Positions 57,375 through 64,000 of a DNA stretch of 64,000 bases are shown piece after piece; the stretch's first letter is position 1; each line of letters starts with the position of its first letter. The stretch spans positions 1,488,001 through 1,552,000 of the forward strand of contig CBDHDJ010000004.1 of NCBI GenBank assembly GCA_965261645.1, read 5' to 3'. The position numbers were made by a program, and so were the translations under genes. The notes below the pieces were generated by a model that was not told the DNA's origin, made no database searches, and was given only the letters and a program-made list of their open reading frames with translations. This DNA is from CBDHDJ01 sp965261645. GTDB lineage: Bacteria > Pseudomonadota > Alphaproteobacteria > SHVV01.

Positions 57375-59041
57375 CAAAGAGACTGAATGGCAGGCGCAAC
57401 TCGCGGTACTTGGCGCCGCTTATGCCAAACGCTTGCCCGGACAAATCGCCGATATCGGCGTGGCCTGGCGTGCGGTGCGCGAGGTCGCGGATTCACTTGA
57501 TGCGCCAGCAAACGTTCGCCCGATTGGTCCATAATCTGGTGGGTTCCGCGGCGACCTATGGGGTTCCCGAAGTCAGCGCGTGCGCCCAGGAACTCGAGCA
57601 GCGGATCGTCGCGCTCGCCGATCTCGCGGGCCGTGATGAGAAGCCCGCGCACGGTGAGATCGACGAGCTCGTTGGCCGACTGGATAACGTCGGCCGCACC
57701 GCAGTGCAGAAAGCGGCCGTATCCGCCGCTGCACCGGGCCGCCCGTCATTCGAAAGCGTGACCCCGACGGCGAGCGAGCGGTCGATCTATTTCATTGACG
57801 GTCCGACCGGCCTCGCCGGCGACCTGACCCGGCAGCTCGGCCATTTTGGCTACCGGGTAAAGTCCTGGAGCGGCTCCGATGAAGCCCAAAACGCGGCGGA
57901 TATGCCGAAGCCCGCCGCCGTGATCGCCACCGTGGCGGCCGGAGACGCTGGCGTGGCGGGGGAACGCCTGGTCGAAGCGATCCGCACCCCCAAGGCGCCG
58001 GGTCACGGGCCCATCGTCCCCTTGCTCCTCATCTCTCCTTGCGATGATTTCGCGGCGCGGCTCAATGCCGTCCGCCAGGGGTGTGACGCCTATCTCACGC
58101 AACCGATCGACGTCTATGAACTCGTCGAGACGCTCGACCGGCATACCGTGCGCGAGGAGCCCGAGACGTATCGCGTTCTGGTGATCGATGATTCCCGATC
58201 CGTCGCCGATTTCTGCTCGGCCGTCTTAAGCCACGCTGGCATGGTGACGTCCACCGTGACCGACCCGCTCCAGGCCATCGACGCCCTGGTCGAGTTCAAT
58301 CCCGATCTCATCCTCATGGATCTGTATATGCCGGGTTGCACCGGTCCCAAGCTCGCCGCTGTGATTCGCCAGCAGAGCGCCTATATGGGCGTGCCCATCG
58401 TCTTTCTCTCTTCAGAGGTCGATCGCGACAAGCAGCTCTCGGCCTTGAGCGTCGGTGGTGATGAGTTCCTGACCAAGCTGATTCAGCCGGATCACCTGGT
58501 CGCCGCGGTGCGGACCCGGGCCGAGCGCTGGCACATGGTGCACTCGCTCATGGTCCGCGATGGGCTCACCGGGCTCGCCAACCACACGCGGATCACCGAA
58601 CAGCTCCGGAGTGAAGTGACAAATGCAGCGCAGGCGAAGGGCGATGTTTCCTTCGCGCTCATCGATATCGATCACATCCGCTCGATCAACGAGACCCACG
58701 GCTACGTCGCCGGTGACCGGGTCATCAAGTGCCTCTCGCGGTTGCTGCGCGAGCATTTTCCCCACTCCGACGTCATCGGCCGCTACAGCGGCAGCGAATT
58801 CGCTGTGATTCTTCCCGGTAGCGACCGCGCACGGGCGCTTGGTCAGCTGGGTGGGCTCCGTGAGAAGATCGCCGATGTCCCGCAGAGGACCGGCGAAGGG
58901 GAGTTCTTCGTCACGATCAGTGGCGGCATCGCCGCCTTTCCCACCTGCGGCGAGGCCGGCACCCTGATCAGCGCCGCCGAAGGTGCGCTGGAACGGGCCA
59001 AACGCGCCGGTCGCAACCGCGTTTTCACCACCGAGACCTGA
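57367..59041 (+). pseudogene. Hpt-REC-REC-GGDEF signalling protein, frameshifted; degenerate GGDEF
   Basis: ATG 57367. The Hpt domain begins AAYAKRLPGQIADIGVAW and, after the break, continues FARLVHNLVGSAATYGVPE with the phospho-His. The frame breaks near 57505-57515, where one extra A in CAAACG ends the first frame at TAA 57532-57534. Removing it gives a 557-residue protein. Receiver 1 (about residues 137-258) lacks the acceptor Asp (AAVIATVAAGD); receiver 2 has it (LILMDLYMPGCTG). The C-terminal cyclase domain shows DIDHIRSINE but SGSEF where active enzymes have GG(D/E)EF, so it is probably not a cyclase even in frame. The indel could be a sequencing error. Confidence 0.82.
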
Positions 59042-59100
59042 GTCCACCGGGCCTAGCACGCGCGCGCGCCCGCGTTTGACTCCTGGATCGTCCTGCATTA

Positions 59101-59115
59101 GAACACATCAAGAAC
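59101..59115. promoter_or_regulatory. LexA (SOS) box upstream of imuA
   Basis: GAAC-ACATCAA-GAAC, the complement of the alphaproteobacterial LexA operator GTTC-N7-GTTC. It ends 24 bp before the imuA start, overlapping where the promoter should be, so LexA would block the cassette until DNA damage. Confidence 0.88.
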
Positions 59116-59139
59116 ATATAAAACGACTCCAAGGACGCC

Positions 59140-59994
59140 ATGCTTGCCGAGAACAGCGTTCCGCACGCCGAAACGATCCGTTCCGCTGCGCTGAGGGATC
59201 CGCCCGGCCGCCGCGATGGGAGCTCGATGGCCCGCTTGCGGGCCCATATCGGCGCCATTGAGTTCCCCTCCAGGGGGTCGGGCCGGGCGGCGCCTGTGTT
59301 GTCCGTAGGCGCGCCGGAGATCGACGCGGCGCTCCCGTGGGGCGGCTTGCCCCTGGGCGCCCTCCATGAGGTCATCGAGGCTGCGCCGTCAGCTGGGGTG
59401 GGCTTCACCGTGGCCCTGCTTGCCCGTCTGGCCACCCGCATGGGCGGTCAGGTGCTGTGGTGCCTGGGCCGCCGATCCCTTTATGAAAGCGGCAATCTGT
59501 ATGCGCCGGGTTTGGCGGCCTTCGGGCTCGGGCCCGAGCGCCTGATCGTCGCCCGCGGTCAGACCGATGCGGATGTGCTGTGGGCCATGGAGGAAGGCTT
59601 GCGCTCGCGGGCGCTGGCCGCCGTGCTGGCGGAGACGGGTGCGCTCGATCTCGCGACGAGCCGGCGCTTGCAACTCGCGGCCGAGGCGAGCGGCGTCACC
59701 GGCTTTCTGCTGCGCCCCTGTGATGGCCGGCCGGCCCCGACGGCGGCGGTGACGCGCTGGCGCTTGGCCGCCGCGCCGAGCGAGGCCGCCGGCCGCAAGA
59801 CGGGCGCGGCTGTTTTGCCCTACTGGCGCGCTGCGCTCGAGCGCTGCCGCGGCGGTGCCCCCAGAGCGTGGCTGATGGAGTGGCGTCATGAAACGACGGA
59901 AGCTGGAGCCGGACTCCCGGGTCGCCTGTCTGTGGTTGCCGAGCTTCGCGACGGACCGGTTGAGGCGCAGGACCTCTCGTCCAACAGCGCCTAG
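59140..59994 (+). CDS. imuA: SOS mutasome accessory protein ImuA
   Basis: 284 residues from ATG 59140 behind AAGGA. RecA/SulA-like fold protein that links damage sensing to the ImuB-DnaE2 error-prone polymerase complex. Landmarks: SVGAPEIDAALPWGGLPLGALHEV, GGQVLWCLGRRSLYESGNLYA, FGLGPERLIVA and EASGVTGFLLRP. Its last 107 bp overlap imuB. Frame intact. Directly controlled by the LexA box upstream. Confidence 0.9.
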   Translation: MLAENSVPHAETIRSAALRDPPGRRDGSSMARLRAHIGAIEFPSRGSGRAAPVLSVGAPEIDAALPWGGLPLGALHEVIEAAPSAGVGFTVALLARLATRMGGQVLWCLGRRSLYESGNLYAPGLAAFGLGPERLIVARGQTDADVLWAMEEGLRSRALAAVLAETGALDLATSRRLQLAAEASGVTGFLLRPCDGRPAPTAAVTRWRLAAAPSEAAGRKTGAAVLPYWRAALERCRGGAPRAWLMEWRHETTEAGAGLPGRLSVVAELRDGPVEAQDLSSNSA

Positions 59995-61681
59995 GCGCCC
60001 CCCTCGAGCAAGCCTGCAGGCGCGGCCGCTGGTCACGGCGACGGCGATGCAGGGCGGCTTGCGCGTGGTGGCCGCCGATCCCGTCGCACAAATGGCCGGC
60101 ATCCTGCCCGGCTTGACGCTGGCCGATACGCGCGCTCTGGTGCCCGACCTCGAGGTGGCCAACGCCGATCCGCCGGGCGATGCCCAAGCGCTCGCGGCGC
60201 TGGCCTAGTGGTGTAGCCGCTACACGCCGTGGGCAGCCGTTGCTAGCGCGCGGACCGGCGAGCATAGCCTGTGGCTCGATGTCACCGGCTGCACCCACCT
60301 TTTTGGCGGCGAGGGGGCGCTGCTCGGGGACGCCGCGATGCGGCTCAAGGCCTTTGGCTTCACCTGCCGCGCCGCCCTCGCCGGCACCCCGGGTGCGGCC
60401 TGGGCCGTGGCCCATGGCGCCGCGTTTGGGCCGGGAACGGATCCTCCCATCCATGTGATCGAGCCCGGTGGCGAACGCCGGGCGTTGAACAAGCTTCCCA
60501 TCGCCACCCTGCGCTTGCCGTCCGACATCGTGGCCGGGCTCGAAAAGCTCGGCCTCGTGCGGATCGGTGATCTCGACCCCCTGCCGCGTGCGCCCTTGGG
60601 TGCCCGTTTCGGCCCCGCGCTCCTCCGCCGCCTCGATCAGGCCTGGGGCCGCGAACGCGAGCCGATTTCGCCACGCCGTCCGGTGCCCTGCTACCGGGCC
60701 CGGCGCGCTTTCGCCGAGCCGATCGGCGAGCAGCGCGGCGTCGCGGCCGTGCTCGAGCACTTGCTCGATGACCTGTGCCGCCAGCTCGCTCGCGATCACC
60801 GGGGCGCCCGGCGGCTCGAACTCGCGCTCTATCTCGTCGACGGCCGCGTCGTGCGCCAGCGCATCGGTACGAGCCGGCCGGTGCGCGATGTCGATCACCT
60901 GGAGCGCCTTTTCGCCCAGCACCTGCCGGGCCTCGATCTCGGCTTCGGCGCCGGTGTGATCACCCGCGCGGCGCCCACGACGGAGGCCTTGATCGCGGCG
61001 CAGTCCCGCCTCGGGGGAGTGCAGGACAATGACCGGGCCACCGCCGGCACGAGTGCGAGCGCGCTCGGGTTTCTGATCGATCGTCTGGGCAACCGGCTCG
61101 GCACGGGCAACGTGGCCCGGCTCAGACCTTATGCGAGCTATGTGCCCGAGCGGGTGGTGGTGGCGGCTCCGCCTCTCGCGGCGATCGCGGGAGGGGCACC
61201 GATTTCGCCGATTTCGTCTCCCGATGCGGCCTGGCGGGAGGATCGGCCCCGCCCGGTCTGTCTGTTCCTCAGGCTGGAACTCGTGGACGTCGTGGCGCCG
61301 CTTCCTGACGGGCCGCCGGCCCTGTTCCGCTGGCGCCGCCGGGTACATCGCGTGGCCTCCGCCGAGGGCCCCGAGCGGCTGGCGGCGGAGTGGTGGCGGG
61401 AGGCCGGTCCGGCCTCGAGGTCCGGGACCCTGACCGCGCGTGACTACTACCGCATCGAGGATACCGAGGGTCGCCGTTTTTGGTTGTACCGCGATGGGCT
61501 TTATCGCGGCGGGTTTGCGGTGCCGGCGCCTGAACAGAAGGAACCAGAGTCCGCGGTGCTGGCAGGCGCGGGCCCCTCCGATCCCAACATCTTCCCGATC
61601 CATGTTCCGTCTGCGCCCGGCGGCGGCCGGGCAAGCGCGAGGGCGCTGCCGAACTGGTTCCTGCACGGCCTGTTCGCATGA
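59888..61681 (+). pseudogene. imuB: ImuB (inactive Y-family polymerase-like protein) with an in-frame amber codon
   Basis: ATG 59888. The N-terminus RVACLWLPSFATDRLRR is typical, and the frame reads to ALAALA, then TAG at 60206-60208. The same frame continues without another stop (WCSRYTPWAAVA, SLWLDVTGCTHLFGGEG, then to TGA 61679-61681). Relatives have an Asp, Glu or similar residue between LA and WC, so this is a nonsense change. Full frame 597 codons; the truncated product of 106 residues lacks the little-finger and clamp-binding parts that recruit DnaE2. Read-through would be needed for function. Confidence 0.88.
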
Positions 61682-61715
61682 CAGGGGATGGCCGCAGCAC
61701 CGAAAAGCCGATTCG

Positions 61716-64000
61716 ATGACCGATCACGTCGAGCGTCAGCTTACCAGCAACTTCAGTTTACTGCGCGGCGCCTCGCATCCCGAGGAGCTGGTCGCCACGG
61801 CCGCCGCCCTCGGCCATCGGGCCATCGGAATCGCCGACCGCAACAGCCTGGCCGGCGCGGTGCGCGTTCATCTCGCCGCCAAGGAAGCGGGCCTCCACGC
61901 CGCCATCGGCGCCCGCCTCGATTTGTACGACGGCACGAGCTGTCTCTGTTTCCCCACCGACCGCGCCGCTTATGGCCGGCTCACCCGGCTCCTCACTCTC
62001 GGCAAGCGCCGGGCGCCGAAGGGCGAGTGCTGGCTCAACCGCCCCGACCTGTTGGCCCATGCGGCGGGCCAGGTGCTGATTGCGCTCGCACCCGAGCGGC
62101 CCGATGAGGCTTTCGCCGAGACCTTGGTCCGTTTCCGCGAGCGCCTGCCCGGGCCCCTCTATCTCGCGGCGCAGCACCTCTATCACGGCGACGACCGCCA
62201 CCGTCTGGCCATGCTCGCGGCCCTTGCCGAGCGTTGCGAAACACCCCTGGTGGCGACCAACGATGTTCATTTCCATATCCCTTCGCGCCGGCCGCTGCAG
62301 GACGTGCTGGGCTGCATCCGCGCGCACTGCACCATCGAGGAGGCGGGCTACCGGCTGTTCGCCAACGCCGAGCGCTACCTCAAGCCGGCGGCGGAGATGG
62401 CGCGGCTCTTTCGCGATCACCCGCAAGCCGTGGCGCGCACCGTCGAGATCGCCGAACGCTCTGCCTTCAGCCTGGATGAGCTCGGTTACGAATATCCCGA
62501 CGAAACCGCGCCCGATGGCACGAGCCCGCAGGAGGCGCTCGAGCACCTGAGCTGGGCGGGCGCCGCCGAGCGCTACCCGAAGGGTCTTCCCGACAAGGTG
62601 CGCCGGGAGCTCGACTATGCGCCCTATTTCCTCACCGTCCACGACATCGTCAGCTTCGCCCGCGAGAACGGCATCCTGTGTCAGGGCCGCGGCTCTGCGG
62701 CCAACTCGGCGGTCTGCTATTGCCTGCACATCACCGCCGTCGATCCCGACCGCGTCGATCTGTTGTTCGAGCGCTTCCTCAGCGCCGAGCGCGGCGAGCC
62801 GCCCGACATCGACGTCGACTTCGAGCACGAGCGCCGCGAGGAGGTGATCCAGTACATCTATGCCAAGTACGGCCGCCACCGCGCCGGGCTCACCGCCACG
62901 GTGATCAGCTACCGCTGGCGCAGCGCCATCCGCGAGGTGGCCAAGGCCATGGGGCTCTCGGAGGATATCGGCGGGGCGCTCGCGGGCTACGTCTGGGGCT
63001 CGAGCAGCCGGGGCATCGACGAGGGCCAAGTCCGCGAGCTCGGCCTCGATCCCACCGACCGCCGGCTGTGGCTCGCGCTCGAACTGGCGAAAGAGCTGGT
63101 CGGTTTCCCCCGCCACCTGTCGCAGCATCCCGGCGGCTTCGTCATCAGCCGCGGCCCGCTCTCCGAAGTGGTGCCCGTCGCCAACGCGGCGATGGACGCG
63201 CGCACCATGATCGAATGGGACAAGGACGACATCGATGCCCTCGGCATCCTCAAGATCGATGTGTTGGGCCTCGGCATGCTGACTTGCATCCGCAAGACCT
63301 TCGACCTCATCGCCCGGTATCACGGCGAACGCTTCGGGCTCGCCACGGTGCCGGCCGAGGACCCGGTCGTCTACGACATGCTGTGCCGGGCCGATTCCCT
63401 CGGCGTCTTTCAGGTCGAAAGCCACGCGCAGATGACCATGCTGCCGCGCCTCAAGCCGCGCACCTTCTACGATCTCGTCATCGAGGTGGCGATCGTCCGG
63501 CCGGGGCCGATCCAGGGCGACATGGTGCATCCTTACCTGCGCCGGCGCAGCGGCAAGGAGCCGGTCGAGTATCCCTCGGAGGCGCTCAAGGGCGTGCTGG
63601 AGAAGACCAATGGCGTGCCGCTCTTTCAGGAGCAGGCGATGCAGATCGCCATCGTCGGCGCCGGCTTCACGCCGGCCGAGGCCGACCGGTTGCGCCGCGC
63701 CATGGCGACCTTCCGCCGCATGGGCACAATCCACTCCTTCCGCGAGAAGTTCATCGCCGGCATGGTGGGGAACGGCTATGGCGAAGACTACGCCGAGCGC
63801 TGTTTTCGCCAGATCGAAGGGTTCGGCGATTACGGCTTTCCCGAATCGCACGCCGCCTCGTTCGCGCTCCTGGTCTATGTCTCGGCCTGGCTCAAATGCC
63901 ATTACCCGGCGGCCTTCGCGGCGGCGCTGCTCAACAGCCAGCCGATGGGTTTCTACGCACCGGCGCAGATCGTCCGCGATGCGCGCGACCACGGCGTCGA
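61716..64000 (+). CDS. dnaE2: Error-prone DNA polymerase III alpha-like subunit DnaE2 (3' end outside window)
   Basis: ATG 61716; open to the window edge (761 codons; family about 1050-1100). PHP domain starts QLTSNFSLLRGASHPEELV. The polymerase core has QGRGSAANSAVCYCL, active-site PDIDVDFEHERREEVI and the second Asp in LKIDVLGLGM. Near 62610 the sequence reads PDKVRRELDYAPYFLTVHD; relatives carry a further helix of about a dozen residues (KELALI type) between KVRR and LDYAPYF, so an in-frame deletion of about 36 bp is likely. Whether polymerase activity survives is unknown. Last gene of the SOS cassette. Confidence 0.93.
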   Translation, partial: MTDHVERQLTSNFSLLRGASHPEELVATAAALGHRAIGIADRNSLAGAVRVHLAAKEAGLHAAIGARLDLYDGTSCLCFPTDRAAYGRLTRLLTLGKRRAPKGECWLNRPDLLAHAAGQVLIALAPERPDEAFAETLVRFRERLPGPLYLAAQHLYHGDDRHRLAMLAALAERCETPLVATNDVHFHIPSRRPLQDVLGCIRAHCTIEEAGYRLFANAERYLKPAAEMARLFRDHPQAVARTVEIAERSAFSLDELGYEYPDETAPDGTSPQEALEHLSWAGAAERYPKGLPDKVRRELDYAPYFLTVHDIVSFARENGILCQGRGSAANSAVCYCLHITAVDPDRVDLLFERFLSAERGEPPDIDVDFEHERREEVIQYIYAKYGRHRAGLTATVISYRWRSAIREVAKAMGLSEDIGGALAGYVWGSSSRGIDEGQVRELGLDPTDRRLWLALELAKELVGFPRHLSQHPGGFVISRGPLSEVVPVANAAMDARTMIEWDKDDIDALGILKIDVLGLGMLTCIRKTFDLIARYHGERFGLATVPAEDPVVYDMLCRADSLGVFQVESHAQMTMLPRLKPRTFYDLVIEVAIVRPGPIQGDMVHPYLRRRSGKEPVEYPSEALKGVLEKTNGVPLFQEQAMQIAIVGAGFTPAEADRLRRAMATFRRMGTIHSFREKFIAGMVGNGYGEDYAERCFRQIEGFGDYGFPESHAASFALLVYVSAWLKCHYPAAFAAALLNSQPMGFYAPAQIVRDARDHGV

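Noticed and set aside
59041..59100. CGCGCGCGC run as a regulatory or Z-DNA element
   Set aside because: Short and expected by chance in such GC-rich DNA; the LexA box next to it explains regulation.

Overview
This is a GC-rich chromosomal segment from an alphaproteobacterium, most likely of the Rhodospirillales or a relative. Three things point there: the gene order (glycine-zipper surface antigen and pdxH next to a DnaJ-like gene, fabI and aroC; polyprenyl synthase, DUF2007, methyltransferase, S49 peptidase, glyQ, glyS and ppdK in one block), the short alphaproteobacterial-type flagellin, and an alphaproteobacterial LexA box (GAAC-N7-GAAC) in front of imuA-imuB-dnaE2. The taxonomic call is inference from synteny and codon bias, not a database match.

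Layout. 1-3.5 kb: 3' end of a TTC38-like gene, a frameshifted rhodanese, IS copy 1 and a broken luciferase-like monooxygenase. 4-7.2 kb: a TorT-like binding protein, an amidase tail fused head-to-head to a ring-hydroxylating dioxygenase beta-subunit gene, and an IS256-family element inside the latter with a clean 8-bp target duplication. 7.5-14 kb: aroC, fabI, DnaJ-like, a broken SEL1-repeat gene, a 17 kDa-antigen-like lipoprotein and pdxH. 14-25.5 kb: cation efflux, SDRs, a class III aminotransferase, an acyl-CoA ligase, an MBL hydrolase, bioY, a broken Lon-like protease, and a 1.1-kb element with 26-bp inverted repeats lodged at a terminator. 25.5-31.2 kb: flagellin with a sigma-54 promoter, IS copy 2, a DUF1194 protein, and a pentapeptide-repeat gene split by IS copy 3. 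31.3-33.6 kb: RidA, three poorly known genes, tRNA-Pro(CGG). 33.7-43 kb: ispB-type synthase through ppdK. 43-49.6 kb: tag, ygfZ, then GT9-GT2-GT4-asnB, probably a surface-glycan operon. 49.6-56.4 kb: dihydroorotase, DUF992, thiolase, acyl-CoA ligase, YhdH-type reductase, cysQ. 56.5-59 kb: two CheY-like regulators and an Hpt-REC-REC-GGDEF protein. 59.1-64 kb: SOS mutasome cassette, with dnaE2 running off the window.

The strongest overall signal is gene decay. About a dozen genes carry a premature stop, frameshift, truncation or IS insertion, while the housekeeping genes (aroC, fabI, pdxH, glyQS, ppdK, polyprenyl synthase) read through intact. There are three near-identical copies of one IS (about 1445 bp) and one IS256-type element. 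Every premature in-frame stop in an otherwise recognisable reading frame is TAG. This looks like a lineage in early genome erosion, although some single-base indels could be sequencing errors. I found no CRISPR array, prophage or intact defence system.
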